A stretch of DNA of 64,000 nucleotides. Origin: Shewanella aquimarina. GTDB taxonomy: Bacteria > Pseudomonadota > Gammaproteobacteria > Enterobacterales > Shewanellaceae. This document shows positions 9,609-19,244 of the stretch, one piece after another. The position numbers and the translations under genes are program-made. A model generated the notes under the pieces. It saw only the letters and a program-made list of their open reading frames with translations. It ran no database searches and was not told the DNA's origin. Positions within the stretch are counted from its first letter, which is position 1. The number at the start of each line of letters is the position of its first letter. The stretch spans positions 1 through 64,000 of the forward strand of contig NZ_JAKIKY010000010.1 of the NCBI RefSeq assembly GCF_023349185.1, written 5' to 3'.

Positions 9609-10219
9609 AACGCCTCCTTGTGATAACCCAATCCTTTAAGTTGAACCGCGATATGGTGGCGAATGGCCTCCTCGATACTTATCCCGGGAGCAAAGAGCTT
9701 ATCGTCCAGCGCCAGACACACCAAGCCATGCACGCCCCCCCACAGGGCTCGGCTCGCCAGTAATCGTTGCTCACCGGATAGCTCGGGCAACAGCTCGCCC
9801 AGGCAAGACTCTATCAAGGCAAACAGCTGCGCAATAAGCCGGGCATGATGCTCGCTCAGCCCCTGCTCATCGGTTGCCTTAAGCTCGAAGATCAGCTGAA
9901 AGGCTCTAGGCTGCTCGAAGGCAAATTGCTGGTAGGCGTTGGCCATCGCCTCGAGTGGATTCGAGTCATAGGCTTGAGAGACTTGTGCATTAGAAACCAG
10001 GCACTGGTAAAGCTGATCCAGCGTCAACTCGGCGACGGCTAGTAGCAGACCCTGATAGCTCCCGAAGAGATTCACCAGGGTGCTGGGCACATAGCCGACA
10101 ACTTGAGCCACCTTGCGCAGGCTCAGGCTATCGAGTGACTCGACCGCCAAATGCTGCAGCACGGCGGCGGTTGCCATCGCCCGAATCTCATCATGAGTAT
10201 GTTCCTTACGTCTTGCCAT
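9599..10219 (-). CDS. TetR-family regulator with WHG-type C-terminal domain
   Basis: A 206-residue protein. The N-terminal TetR helix-turn-helix (about 25-50, LRKVAQVVGYVPSTLVNLF) is followed by a ligand domain with ALWGGVHGLV, typical of TetR_C WHG regulators. It overlaps the flippase/acyltransferase gene by 10 bp and precedes it, so the two are one operon. It probably controls that operon in response to a lipid or other hydrophobic ligand. The ligand is unknown. Confidence 0.85.
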   Translation of the reverse strand: MARRKEHTHDEIRAMATAAVLQHLAVESLDSLSLRKVAQVVGYVPSTLVNLFGSYQGLLLAVAELTLDQLYQCLVSNAQVSQAYDSNPLEAMANAYQQFAFEQPRAFQLIFELKATDEQGLSEHHARLIAQLFALIESCLGELLPELSGEQRLLASRALWGGVHGLVCLALDDKLFAPGISIEEAIRHHIAVQLKGLGYHKEALCC

Positions 10220-10326
10220 CTCGGCTCCATCCCTCTGTCAATTTGCGTTCAAGTTACCAGCAAGCAAAATAAAAAACAATGTTCATAATAAGATTATTTT
10301 TCGGCGACCAGAATAAAGAGGGAAAT

Positions 10327-10782
10327 TTATCGGCTGAGTGTCATGAGAACTCTGTCTTCGTCTGGACCGAAGTAGTCGGCCTCCAGCCCTTGCTCGACAA
10401 AGCCTAACCTGGCATAGAGGTGCCTGGCAGGATTATCCGGCGCCACGGTGAGCTTCACCTGTGTCACGCTAGCGGGTAGCGCGCTCAAGGACTCTACAAT
10501 CAAACGCCTGCCTATGCCTCGCCCCTGAGCGGCACTATCGACTGCGACCGAGAGGATCCAGGCACTATCTACCCGTTCGCTCCTGGCCAGCAGTATGTAG
10601 CCCAGTAGACATTCGTTTTCGTCACAAGCGACTCGCAGTCCGCTTGGCCAGCAGTCGAAACTCTGGCGAAAGAAGAAGTCTGGATAGGCATGAGCACCAA
10701 ATAGTCCCTGCTCCAGACGATAGAGCGCCTGCAGCTGGTGCTTACCAGCCGCCTTGATAGAAATATGAGGGAGATTATTCAC
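10327..10782 (-). CDS. GNAT-family N-acetyltransferase
   Basis: A 151-residue single-domain GNAT protein. The acetyl-CoA pyrophosphate loop is QGRGIGRRL (about 88-96), preceded by the beta-4 strand ILSVAVDSAAQ. The C-terminus ARLGFVEQGLEADYF resembles RimI-type acetyltransferases, but it is not rimI by context. It overlaps cysQ by 8 bp and is co-transcribed with it. The substrate is unknown. Confidence 0.85.
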   Translation of the reverse strand: MNNLPHISIKAAGKHQLQALYRLEQGLFGAHAYPDFFFRQSFDCWPSGLRVACDENECLLGYILLARSERVDSAWILSVAVDSAAQGRGIGRRLIVESLSALPASVTQVKLTVAPDNPARHLYARLGFVEQGLEADYFGPDEDRVLMTLSR

Positions 10783-11590
10783 GGGTTAACAGCTCGTCCC
10801 ATGGCAGGTGGGTCGATCCCACGACGATAAAGTTGGGATTCTCTAGTGATTCACGCTCGTTATAACTCAGTGGCTGTAGCTCGAGATCCATCACCTGGCC
10901 GCCCGCCTCTTCGATGATGATCTGCGCCGCGCCCGTGTCCCACTCACCCGTAGGACCGATACGCACATAACAGTCGGCTCGGCCTTCTGCCACCAGACAG
11001 CTCTTAAGCGCCGCACCGCCCAGCACCACTAGCTCGCAGTGTTTGGGATGATTGAAAAGCTTCAATACAGACTGCGGATCCTGACGACGACTCACCGCCA
11101 GGCGCAAACAAGGCTCATCGTCTGTGGTGAGCTGTTTGCTGGCGATACGCACCTCCCCCTTGCTGCTGCGCTTATAGGCGCCCAGTCCCGCAATGGCGTA
11201 ATAGACCACGCCAGTCATAGGCACATAAACCACGCCCATGATAGGGCGGTTGTGCTCGACCAGGGCGATGATCACCGAGAAGTCACCGCTACCGGCAATA
11301 AACTCGCCCGTGCCATCTAGGGGATCGACTAACCAGTAGCGCTGCCAGTCGGCGCGCTCGACGTAGGGGATATCGGCATCTTCTTCGGATAAAACCGGGA
11401 TCTCAGGGGTGAGACTGTTAAGCTGGGAAGCGATGATCTTATGGGCCGCGATATCGGCAGAGGTCACCGGGGTATTGTCGGATTTCACCTCTTTGTCAAA
11501 ACTGCCCTCGAGGTAGATCCCTTTAATGGCTTCTCCCGCCTCGATGGCAATCGAAATCGCCTGCTCAACATACTCTTCTGGCTTCATCAC
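10775..11590 (-). CDS. cysQ: 3'(2'),5'-bisphosphate nucleotidase CysQ
   Basis: A 271-residue enzyme of the inositol monophosphatase superfamily that hydrolyses PAP, the by-product of sulfate assimilation, to AMP. The metal sites are visible as LSEEDADIP, the signature VDPLDGTGEFI and the C-terminal EWDTGAAQII. Length is normal (E. coli 246). It lies 50 bp downstream of nudE in the same direction and overlaps the GNAT gene, so nudE-cysQ-GNAT is a probable operon. Confidence 0.94.
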   Translation of the reverse strand: MMKPEEYVEQAISIAIEAGEAIKGIYLEGSFDKEVKSDNTPVTSADIAAHKIIASQLNSLTPEIPVLSEEDADIPYVERADWQRYWLVDPLDGTGEFIAGSGDFSVIIALVEHNRPIMGVVYVPMTGVVYYAIAGLGAYKRSSKGEVRIASKQLTTDDEPCLRLAVSRRQDPQSVLKLFNHPKHCELVVLGGAALKSCLVAEGRADCYVRIGPTGEWDTGAAQIIIEEAGGQVMDLELQPLSYNERESLENPNFIVVGSTHLPWDELLTRE

Positions 11591-11640
11591 AACTCCAACA
11601 GCCTACATCTGGCAATGCCTAATATGATAATTCGGATTAA

Positions 11641-12186
11641 CTACTTTAGTTTTAGATGTTTCTGTGCCAAAAACAAGGCGCTAACGCTTCGAGATTCGGA
11701 AAAGTCATCTTCTAATAACAACTCAGACCACTGGCTCAATGGCCAGCGTACCACCTCTATGGGTTCGGGCTCGTCACCCTGCAATCGACTCTCATACAGA
11801 TCTTCGGCGACGAAGATCTGCATCTTGCTGGCAAAGTAGCCAGGCGCCAGGCTTAACTCCATCAGATGGGTCAACTTACGGGCACCAAAGCCGATCTCCT
11901 CCTGCAGCTCACGGTTGGCCGCCTGGGCATGGGTCTCGCCGGGATCCACCAGGCCTTTGGGGAAGCCCAGCTCGTAACTATGGGTGCCTGCCGCATATTC
12001 GCGTCCCAGCAGGAGTTCCTCGCCATGCACAGGCACCACCATCACGGCGCCGCGGGTATTACCCTTCATGCGCTCATATTGGCGCTCAACCTGATTCGAA
12101 AATTTTAAATGCACCTGCTCTATCTGGAACAGACGGCTCTGGGCAACAACTTCGGCATGTAGGATCTGCGGCTTTTTGTCCGACAT
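11641..12186 (-). CDS. nudE: ADP compounds hydrolase NudE
   Basis: A 181-residue Nudix hydrolase acting on ADP-ribose, Ap3A and NADH-type compounds. The Nudix box GX5EX7REUXEEXGU is complete, starting at GLVDPGE and ending in RELQEEIGFG. It is divergent from the HAD hydrolase yrfG; the E. coli homologues (yrfE, yrfG) are also neighbours, which supports both calls. Confidence 0.94.
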   Translation of the reverse strand: MSDKKPQILHAEVVAQSRLFQIEQVHLKFSNQVERQYERMKGNTRGAVMVVPVHGEELLLGREYAAGTHSYELGFPKGLVDPGETHAQAANRELQEEIGFGARKLTHLMELSLAPGYFASKMQIFVAEDLYESRLQGDEPEPIEVVRWPLSQWSELLLEDDFSESRSVSALFLAQKHLKLK

Positions 12187-12281
12187 TGAACTTCCTGAAA
12201 AATGGCGTTTGCTTAACCACTCAATCTTACTATGATGGGCCTAATCCACAACTCAAACCAAGGAATTTTTTTACTACCTTT

Positions 12282-12956
12282 ATGTTTCCCTGGAATAAGA
12301 TAGATACCGTATTGTTAGACATGGACGGTACCCTGCTGGATCTGCATTTCGACAACCACTTCTGGCTCAGCCTGGTGCCTCAGGCCTTGTGTCAGCAGCG
12401 GCAGATCCCACCGGCCGAGGCCCAGCAACTGGTAGAGAGTGCCTATGCCAAGGTCTTCGGCACCCTGGAGTGGTATTGCCTCGAATATTGGCAACAGGAG
12501 TTGGGTCTGGACATTCTGGCGCTGCATCACACCCTGGTCGACAGGATCCAGCTGCGTCAAGACAGCATGCCCTTTCTCGGCACGCTCGCCAAATACGGCA
12601 AGCGGCGCATCTTAGTCACCAACGCCCATCCCCACAGTCTGGCGTTGAAGCTCAAACATACCGAACTGGCTAGCGGGTTAGACGAGATGCTCTCCAGCCA
12701 CACGACAGGCTATCCCAAGGAGCATCCCAAGTTCTGGCGTCACCTGTTTAATGAGTTTTCCCTGGATCCCAGCCGCTGCCTGTTTATCGACGACAGTGAG
12801 CCCATTCTACTGGCGGCCCAAAAAGCCGGCGTAGGCTATCAGCTAGGGATCAAGAATCCCGACAGCCAAAAGCCGCACAAGCAGTTTGCCGACTTCCCTG
12901 CCATCGACGATTACCATCATCTACTCGTCTCCCTAGAACAGGCTCAACGAGACTAG
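12282..12956 (+). CDS. yrfG: HAD-family GMP/IMP nucleotidase YrfG
   Basis: A 224-residue HAD hydrolase. Motif I is DTVLLDMDGTLLDL with both aspartates, motif II ILVTNAHPH and motif III/IV CLFIDDSEPI. The sequence follows E. coli YrfG closely throughout. The open frame extends about 540 bases upstream, but that part is antisense to nudE and unlike the family; the start MFPWNKIDTVLLDMDG at 12282 gives the expected length. The best ribosome site (AAGGA) is about 17 bases away, so initiation looks weak. Confidence 0.92.
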   Translation: MFPWNKIDTVLLDMDGTLLDLHFDNHFWLSLVPQALCQQRQIPPAEAQQLVESAYAKVFGTLEWYCLEYWQQELGLDILALHHTLVDRIQLRQDSMPFLGTLAKYGKRRILVTNAHPHSLALKLKHTELASGLDEMLSSHTTGYPKEHPKFWRHLFNEFSLDPSRCLFIDDSEPILLAAQKAGVGYQLGIKNPDSQKPHKQFADFPAIDDYHHLLVSLEQAQRD

Positions 12957-13014
12957 CCGCCTGCGCTTTACGCGCTAATCGCTTGATGTGACTGACAGAA
13001 AATCTGGTTAATAC

Positions 13015-13066
13015 TTGCACTGCATAAAATACTGTATATACTGACAGGTACTGTATGGAAAGACAG
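13015..13066 (+). promoter_or_regulatory. lexA promoter with two SOS boxes
   Basis: Two LexA operators of the CTG-N10-CAG form lie in tandem: CTGTATATACTGACAG (13032-13047) and CTGTATGGAAAGACAG (13051-13066). The -35 TTGCAC (13015-13020) and -10 TATACT (13037-13042, spacer 16) put the -10 inside box 1. E. coli lexA also has two boxes. The layout implies autorepression of lexA-sulA. Confidence 0.92.
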
Positions 13067-13074
13067 GATTAATC

Positions 13075-13692
13075 ATGAGACCCTTAACCCCGAGACAAGC
13101 CGAGATTTTAGATCTGATTAAACGCAATATTGCCGACACTGGCATGCCGCCTACCCGTGCGGAAATTGCGCGTCGCTTAGGCTTTAAGAGTGCCAATGCT
13201 GCCGAGGAACACCTCAAGGCGCTGGCCAAGAAAGGTTGCATCGAAATCATGCCCGGCACCTCACGCGGCATTAAGCTGACCCAAGAGGAAGAGCCTGAAG
13301 ATCTCGGTCTGCCTCTAATCGGCCAGGTTGCCGCCGGTGAGCCCATTCTGGCCCAGGAGCATGTGGAGCAGCACTATCAGGTTGATCCAAGCATGTTCCG
13401 CCCCAGCGCAGACTTCCTGCTGAGGGTCAAGGGTGACAGTATGAAAGATATCGGCATTCTCGAAGGCGATCTGCTGGCAGTACATAAGGTCGAACAGGCC
13501 AGAAACGGTCAGATCATCGTTGCCCGCGTGGAAGACGATGTCACGGTTAAACGCTTCGAGAAGCGCGGCAGCACCGTGTTCCTTCATGCAGAAAACGAAG
13601 AATATTCCCCTATCGTCGTCGATCTCACCACTCAGAGCCTGAGTATCGAAGGCCTGGCCGTTGGCGTGATTCGAAATGGAGACTGGCAATGA
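13075..13692 (+). CDS. lexA: LexA SOS repressor
   Basis: A 205-residue repressor of the DNA-damage response that cleaves itself when stimulated by RecA filaments. A winged helix spans 1-70. The cleavage site is A87-G88 (VAAGEP); catalytic residues are S122 (GDSM) and K159 (VKRF), each three positions after E. coli numbering. The stop overlaps the sulA start by 4 bp (ATGA), so repressor and division inhibitor are made from one SOS-controlled message. Confidence 0.97.
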   Translation: MRPLTPRQAEILDLIKRNIADTGMPPTRAEIARRLGFKSANAAEEHLKALAKKGCIEIMPGTSRGIKLTQEEEPEDLGLPLIGQVAAGEPILAQEHVEQHYQVDPSMFRPSADFLLRVKGDSMKDIGILEGDLLAVHKVEQARNGQIIVARVEDDVTVKRFEKRGSTVFLHAENEEYSPIVVDLTTQSLSIEGLAVGVIRNGDWQ

Positions 13693-14198
13693 ACAACCTA
13701 ATGGGCATGGCGCCACGTCATCCAGGACTGTGGGTCGATCTCGACAGCTCGCTTAAGCGCGGCGATGGCAACACTATCTCTACCACGGCAAGTTCGACTC
13801 AGGGCAAGCAGGAGCTCCAGGCCCTCACCCCTGAGCTAGCCAGACTCAGTCAGCAGGGGCAATGGGTGGTGCTGATCAGCCCGCCAAACATAGGCTACAA
13901 ACAGATGCTGGCCGACGGCGGTGTTCGCATGGACCGTATATTACTTGTGCACACCAAGGATGAGGTCGAAACCCTGTGGGCGATGGAAAAAGCCCTCACA
14001 AGTGGTACATCCAGTGCGGTGATCTGCTGGGCACAAACCCTGGATGCCCGTGACAGTCGTCGCCTACAGATAGTCGCCAAGAATACCCGCGCATTAGGGG
14101 TAGTGATCGAAGATGCGAACGGTCACTTACCTGCCAGCCCGTTTTCCCAAGAGGATCTCAGCGGTCAGCCCTCGAATCTGTTTAGCTCGCTACACTAA
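13689..14198 (+). CDS. sulA: SOS cell division inhibitor SulA
   Basis: A 169-residue SulA-type protein that blocks FtsZ polymerisation after DNA damage. The conserved core [21 protein letters not shown] and the RecA-like strand [11 protein letters not shown] are recognisable; the N-terminus is divergent, as usual. It is translationally coupled to lexA and has no SOS box of its own; control comes from 13032-13066. A terminator follows at 14228. Confidence 0.88.
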   Translation: MNNLMGMAPRHPGLWVDLDSSLKRGDGNTISTTASSTQGKQELQALTPELARLSQQGQWVVLISPPNIGYKQMLADGGVRMDRILLVHTKDEVETLWAMEKALTSGTSSAVICWAQTLDARDSRRLQIVAKNTRALGVVIEDANGHLPASPFSQEDLSGQPSNLFSSLH

Positions 14199-14227
14199 TC
14201 ATCCTCGCACTACCTTTCCATACAGAC

Positions 14228-14246
14228 GCCCCGCAAGGGGCATTTT
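14228..14246 (+). terminator. Rho-independent terminator after sulA
   Basis: The short stem GCCCC-GCAA-GGGGC is followed by ATTTTT, 30 bp after the sulA stop. Confidence 0.75.
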
Positions 14247-14596
14247 TGTGTCTGTTTTGTTTAGCAAAATAAAATAAAAGTGATCTTGATCAATATTTAA
14301 ACAGCCATTAAGTTAGTAATAGATATCAACGATTATTTGTTATATCGCACAATTTGGTTGTCGGCTTGAGCGGCGAAAATAATCTTGTAACACCTCGCCC
14401 ACGGAAGCTGAAATTGGTCTGATATATTCAGCCGTAAGTGCAAGCGTGGTCACCACCAACAGAACAAGAGTTTCACCACCGACGCACTTTGAAGTCATCG
14501 TTGCTTTTTTGGGAACTGAAGAGTTTGCATAGAGCCGAGACATACTGTGTGGCTCTTCTTTGTAGTTGCCTTCGCAATTGACAGAGGAGAAGTCTA
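14247..14596 (+). promoter_or_regulatory. Oxidase operon leader with FNR/EtrA-like site
   Basis: A 350-bp AT-rich non-coding stretch. At 14280-14293 the sequence GTGAT-CTTG-ATCAA matches the FNR/EtrA consensus TTGATN4ATCAA in 9 of 10 positions and also resembles a CRP site. A hairpin AGAGCC/GGCTCT (14531-14556) lies close to the coxB ribosome site. No -35/-10 pair could be fixed with confidence, and no coding sequence was recognised. Confidence 0.5.
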
Positions 14597-16162
14597 GTGA
14601 AGCAAGTGTTGTGTTGTTTGCTGGCGTTGCTATTTACGCCCACCATACTCGCAGCAGATATGCCCCTGAATATGACATCAGGGGTCACAGAGATCAGCAA
14701 TAAGGTGTTTAGCCTTCATATGACGATTCTCTATATCTGCTGTGCCATAGGCCTAGTCGTCTTTGGGGTGATGATCTACGCCATCATCAACCATAGGCGC
14801 TCCAAGGGTGCCGTCGCGGCAAACTTTCATGAGAGCACTAAGGTAGAGATTGCTTGGACGCTCGTTCCTTTTGTCATCTTGATCCTCATGGCCATCCCGG
14901 CCACCAAGACCCTCATCGCCATGGAAGATCCCAGCAATGCCGATCTCACCATCAAGATCACAGGTTCCCAATGGAAATGGCACTACAGCTATTTTGACCA
15001 AGACATCAGCTACTACAGCCTACTGGCGACCCCCAGAGAACAGATAGAAGGTAAGGAGACCAAAGGCGAACACTATCTGCTGGAGGTCGACAAGCCACTG
15101 GTGCTGCCGGTCAATCGTAAGATCCGCTTCCTGATGACCTCGGAGGATGTGATCCACTCCTGGTGGGTACCGGCCTTCGCGGTGAAGAAAGACGCTAACC
15201 CAGGCTTCATCAACGAGGCCTGGACCCGCATCGACAAGCCAGGCATCTACCGTGGCCAGTGCGCCGAACTTTGCGGCAAGGATCACGGCTTCATGCCAAT
15301 CGTGGTACAAGTACTTTCCGAAGCCGATTTCGACAACTGGATTGTCGAGCAGGAGGCACAGGCCAGCGCGGCCGCCGCCGAGGCGCAGGCAGCCTTGTCG
15401 AAAACCCTGTCGAAAGAAGAGCTGATGACTCAGGGCGAACAGGTCTATATGGCGCGCTGCGCCGCCTGCCACCAGCCAAATGGTGCCGGCTTACCTGGCG
15501 TCTTCCCGTCACTCATAGGCAGCCCAATCATCAAGGGCCCTGTCGCCGATCACCTAGATGTGGTGCTACATGGCCGCTCCGGCACAGCGATGCAGGCCTT
15601 CGCCCAGCAGCTCACCGCTACAGAGATTGCCGCCGTGGTCACCTTCGAGCGTAATGCCTGGGGTAACGACACCGGCGATACGGTGCAGGCAGCCGATGTC
15701 AATCAGGCAAACTCAGGCACATCGAGCGAGGCTGATACAGGAGCAGATGCAGCTGCCGAAGCGGTTCAATCTATGCCTACCCCGACGGCCGAATCCAGTG
15801 CGGCAGCAAACTCCGTCGCCGAGGAATCTCAAGCACCTGTGTTAGACGATCTGACCATGGATGAGCTGATGGCCAAGGGAGAGCAGGTTTATCTCGGCCA
15901 CTGCGCCGCCTGTCATCAGGCCACAGGCATGGGATTACCCGGCGCCTTCCCGGCACTCAAAGGCAGCGCCATCGCCACAGGGCCAGTTGAGAATCACCTA
16001 GACATAGTGCTTCACGGTAAGCCTGGCACCGCCATGCAGGCCTTCTCCAGTCAGTTAACGCCACAGGAGCTCGCCTCGGTGATCACCTATGAGCGCAACG
16101 CCTGGGGTAACAACACTGGCGACATGGTTCAGGCAACAGACGTCAATCAACAGGGTCAATAG
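14597..16162 (+). CDS. coxB: Cytochrome c oxidase subunit II with two fused cytochrome c domains
   Basis: A 521-residue subunit II that accepts electrons from the cytochrome c pool. A signal peptide and two membrane helices (about 35-60, 85-105) lead to the CuA domain with CAELCGKDHGFM (C222, C226, H230, M233). Two cytochrome c domains follow, each with CAACHQ (C288/C291/H292 and C436/C439/H440) and a likely Met ligand in GTAMQAF. An Ala/Glu/Ser-rich linker separates them. Typical caa3 subunits have one such domain. Translation starts at GTG with a strong AGAGGAGA site 8 bases upstream. It is the first gene of the oxidase operon. Confidence 0.95.
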   Translation: MKQVLCCLLALLFTPTILAADMPLNMTSGVTEISNKVFSLHMTILYICCAIGLVVFGVMIYAIINHRRSKGAVAANFHESTKVEIAWTLVPFVILILMAIPATKTLIAMEDPSNADLTIKITGSQWKWHYSYFDQDISYYSLLATPREQIEGKETKGEHYLLEVDKPLVLPVNRKIRFLMTSEDVIHSWWVPAFAVKKDANPGFINEAWTRIDKPGIYRGQCAELCGKDHGFMPIVVQVLSEADFDNWIVEQEAQASAAAAEAQAALSKTLSKEELMTQGEQVYMARCAACHQPNGAGLPGVFPSLIGSPIIKGPVADHLDVVLHGRSGTAMQAFAQQLTATEIAAVVTFERNAWGNDTGDTVQAADVNQANSGTSSEADTGADAAAEAVQSMPTPTAESSAAANSVAEESQAPVLDDLTMDELMAKGEQVYLGHCAACHQATGMGLPGAFPALKGSAIATGPVENHLDIVLHGKPGTAMQAFSSQLTPQELASVITYERNAWGNNTGDMVQATDVNQQGQ

Positions 16163-16171
16163 GGAGGCATT

Positions 16172-17782
16172 ATGAATGCAATAACGCGTGAAGCAGATAT
16201 GGATGCCACTCATATTGGCGAACATTCGACCCACCACGAGGAGCACCCGACGGGCATAAAGCGTTGGCTGTTTACCACCAACCATAAAGACATAGGCACC
16301 CTGTATCTCTGGTTCAGTTTCATCATGTTCTTAACCGGCGGCGCCATGGCCATGGTGATCCGCGCCGAGCTGTTCCAGCCGGGTCTGCAACTGGTGGAGC
16401 CCAACTTCTTCAACCAGATGACCACGGTTCACGGCCTCATCATGGTGTTTGGCGCCGTGATGCCGGCCTTTACCGGCCTCGCCAACTGGCTGATCCCTAT
16501 GATGATAGGGGCGCCAGACATGGCCCTACCCCGCATGAACAACTGGAGCTTCTGGATCTTGCCCTTCGCCTTTGCGATCCTGATTAGCTCGCTGTTCATG
16601 GAGGGCGGCGGGCCTAACTTTGGCTGGACCTTCTACGCCCCGCTGTCGACGGCCTATAGCCCGGATAGCACGGCGCTGTTTGTCTTCTCGGTACACATCA
16701 TGGGTATCAGCTCCATCATGGGCGCCATCAACGTGATCGTGACCATAGTCAACATGCGCGCTCCGGGTATGAGCTGGATGAAGTTGCCACTGTTCGTCTG
16801 GACCTGGCTGATCACCGCCTTCCTGCTGATCGCCGTGATGCCGGTACTCGCCGGTACAGTGACCATGGTACTGACCGACAAGTTCTTCGGCACCAGCTTC
16901 TTCGACGCCGCCGGTGGTGGTGACCCTGTGATGTTCCAGCATATCTTCTGGTTCTTCGGCCATCCCGAGGTCTACATCATGATCTTGCCGTCCTTCGGCA
17001 TCATCTCTGCCATAGTACCGGCCTTCAGCCGCAAGAAGCTGTTTGGCTACTCCTCCATGGTATACGCCACCGCCAGTATCGCGATCCTCTCCTTCCTGGT
17101 CTGGGCACACCACATGTTTACCACAGGTATGCCTGTGTTCGCTGAGCTCTTCTTCATGTACTGCACCATGTTGATCGCCGTGCCGACAGGGGTGAAGGTA
17201 TTTAACTGGGTCGCCACCCTCTGGCGCGGCTCGCTCACCTTCGAGACGCCCATGCTGTTTGCGCTGGCCTTTATCATCCTCTTCACCATAGGTGGCTTCT
17301 CTGGGCTGATGCTGGCCATCACGCCGGTGGATTTCCAGTACCACGACACCTACTTCGTCGTGGCCCACTTCCACTATGTATTGGTCTCGGGGGCTATCTT
17401 CTCCATCATGGCGGCGGCCTACTACTGGCTACCTAAGTGGACTGGGCATATGTACAGCGAGAAGCTAGGCAAGCTGCATTTCTGGTGCTCGGTGATCTCG
17501 GTGAACGTGCTCTTCTTCCCCATGCACTTCCTGGGGCTGGCGGGCATGCCGCGACGCATTCCGGACTACTCGATTCAGTTTGCCGACGTCAACCAGATAG
17601 TCTCTATCGGCGGCTTCGCCTTCGGCCTGTCACAGCTGATCTTCCTGGTGGTGGTGATCAAGTGCATCCGCGGCGGCGAGCCGGCACCCAACAAGCCATG
17701 GGATGGCGCCGAGGGACTGGAGTGGACATTGCCGAGTCCGGCGCCCTACCACTCATTCTCGACACCACCTGAGGTGAAATAG
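16172..17782 (+). CDS. ctaD: Cytochrome c oxidase subunit I
   Basis: The 536-residue catalytic subunit of an A-type heme-copper oxidase, with 12 membrane helices and the a/a3-CuB centre. Recognisable pieces are TVHGLIMVF (low-spin heme His), [15 protein letters not shown] (CuB His and the cross-linked Tyr), WAHHMFTTG and the final HFHYVL ligands. The K- and D-channel context looks normal. It lies 10 bp after coxB and 1 bp before ctaG. Confidence 0.97.
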   Translation: MNAITREADMDATHIGEHSTHHEEHPTGIKRWLFTTNHKDIGTLYLWFSFIMFLTGGAMAMVIRAELFQPGLQLVEPNFFNQMTTVHGLIMVFGAVMPAFTGLANWLIPMMIGAPDMALPRMNNWSFWILPFAFAILISSLFMEGGGPNFGWTFYAPLSTAYSPDSTALFVFSVHIMGISSIMGAINVIVTIVNMRAPGMSWMKLPLFVWTWLITAFLLIAVMPVLAGTVTMVLTDKFFGTSFFDAAGGGDPVMFQHIFWFFGHPEVYIMILPSFGIISAIVPAFSRKKLFGYSSMVYATASIAILSFLVWAHHMFTTGMPVFAELFFMYCTMLIAVPTGVKVFNWVATLWRGSLTFETPMLFALAFIILFTIGGFSGLMLAITPVDFQYHDTYFVVAHFHYVLVSGAIFSIMAAAYYWLPKWTGHMYSEKLGKLHFWCSVISVNVLFFPMHFLGLAGMPRRIPDYSIQFADVNQIVSIGGFAFGLSQLIFLVVVIKCIRGGEPAPNKPWDGAEGLEWTLPSPAPYHSFSTPPEVK

Positions 17783-17783
17783 C

Positions 17784-18353
17784 ATGACGGACGCTAAGGC
17801 GTACTCCAACCGTAAGCTGATCGGCCTATTGCTGTTAGGTTGCGTGGGCATGTTCGGCTTCGGATTCGCCTTGGTGCCTCTATACGATGTGCTATGTGAA
17901 AAATTAGGCATCAATGGTAAGACGCAATCGACCGCCGCCGAATATAAGGCGGTGACCATAGACACCAGCCGCACGGTAACGGTCGAATTTATGGCACAGA
18001 CCCAGAAAGATATGCCCTGGGTCTTCGCCCCCGAGATGAAACGCATTCAGGTGCATCCGGGTGAGGTGATTCGTACTCAGTTTCACGCCAAAAACCTCTC
18101 GGCGCAGCAGATTGTCGGGCAGGCTATTCCCTCTGTCTCTCCGGGACAGGGCGCGGCCTACTTCCACAAGACAGAGTGCTTCTGCTTTAACCAGCAAAAA
18201 CTCGATGCCAATGCCAATGCGCAATTACCTTTGATCTTCTATGTCGATACCGAGCTGCCCGAGCAGATCTCGACACTGACTCTCTCTTATACGCTATACA
18301 ACATCACCGACAAGGGGTACGTAGATGATGTTGAGCAAGGAGCTGCGAAATGA
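17784..18353 (+). CDS. ctaG: Cytochrome c oxidase assembly protein CtaG/Cox11
   Basis: A 189-residue membrane-anchored copper chaperone that delivers CuB to subunit I. One N-terminal membrane helix (about 12-33) precedes the periplasmic domain with the copper-binding motif ECFCFNQQ, followed by the expected LPLIFYVD and final beta strands. It starts one base after ctaD and overlaps coxC by 4 bp. Confidence 0.95.
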   Translation: MTDAKAYSNRKLIGLLLLGCVGMFGFGFALVPLYDVLCEKLGINGKTQSTAAEYKAVTIDTSRTVTVEFMAQTQKDMPWVFAPEMKRIQVHPGEVIRTQFHAKNLSAQQIVGQAIPSVSPGQGAAYFHKTECFCFNQQKLDANANAQLPLIFYVDTELPEQISTLTLSYTLYNITDKGYVDDVEQGAAK

Positions 18354-19225
18354 CAAGCAAACATGAACACTACTATGTCCCCGCCCAGAGTGCCTGGCCC
18401 ATCATTGGTGCCTTCGGCCTCTTCCTCATCGCCTATGGCGCCGGCAGTTATGTACAGCAGTTACAGACGGAGCAGACCAGCGGCGGTTATATCCTTACGG
18501 CGGGAATCGCCGTCATCCTCTACATGGTCTTCGGCTGGTTCAGGACAGTGATAGGCGAGTCCATGTCCGGCCTCTACTCTAAGCAGATGGATCGCTCCTT
18601 CCGCCAGGGAATGAGCTGGTTTATCTTCTCCGAGGTGATGTTCTTTGCCGCCTTCTTCGGCGCCCTGCTCTACGCCCGCACCATAGCAGTGCCCTGGCTC
18701 GGCGGCGCCTCGAACAATGCCATGACCCACGAAGTACTTTGGCCCAATTTCCAGGCGGTCTGGCCCCTGGTCACCACACCCGATGGCACCAAGACGGAGG
18801 CCATGGGCTGGACGGGTCTGCCTCTGTACAACACCATCATACTGCTAACCTCGTCGGTCACCCTGCATTTCGCCCATGTGAGCCTGGAGAAGAGCAAACG
18901 CACCGCGCTCACCCTCTGGTTAGGCATCACCATACTCTTAGGTCTCGCCTTCCTCTTCCTCCAGGCGAAAGAGTATGCCCACGCCTATCAGGAGATGGGG
19001 CTGACCCTCTCCTCCGGCGTCTATGGCAATACCTTCTTCCTGCTCACTGGATTTCACGGCATGCACGTGACCCTGGGAACCATCTTCCTATTCGTGCTCT
19101 TCTTGCGGGTATTAAAGGGGCATTTCACGCCTGATAAGCATTTCGCCTTCCAGGCGGGCAGTTGGTATTGGCACTTCGTGGATGTGGTCTGGCTATGCCT
19201 GTTCGTATTCGTCTATGTCCTCTAA
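18350..19225 (+). CDS. coxC: Cytochrome c oxidase subunit III
   Basis: A 291-residue seven-helix subunit III with the conserved FIFSEVMFFAAFF, FLLTGFHGMHVTLGT and the C-terminal YWHFVDVVWLCLF. It stabilises proton uptake in subunit I. It overlaps ctaG by 4 bp (ATGA), which indicates translational coupling. After its stop comes an SD-like TAAGGAGG and a 4-codon reading frame, then the convergent DUF2909 gene. Confidence 0.96.
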   Translation: MTSKHEHYYVPAQSAWPIIGAFGLFLIAYGAGSYVQQLQTEQTSGGYILTAGIAVILYMVFGWFRTVIGESMSGLYSKQMDRSFRQGMSWFIFSEVMFFAAFFGALLYARTIAVPWLGGASNNAMTHEVLWPNFQAVWPLVTTPDGTKTEAMGWTGLPLYNTIILLTSSVTLHFAHVSLEKSKRTALTLWLGITILLGLAFLFLQAKEYAHAYQEMGLTLSSGVYGNTFFLLTGFHGMHVTLGTIFLFVLFLRVLKGHFTPDKHFAFQAGSWYWHFVDVVWLCLFVFVYVL

Positions 19226-19244
19226 GGAGGCTTATGACCACCTA

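Noticed and set aside
11739..12281. N-terminal extension of yrfG
   Set aside because: It is antisense to nudE, has no family resemblance, and E. coli YrfG aligns from 12282.
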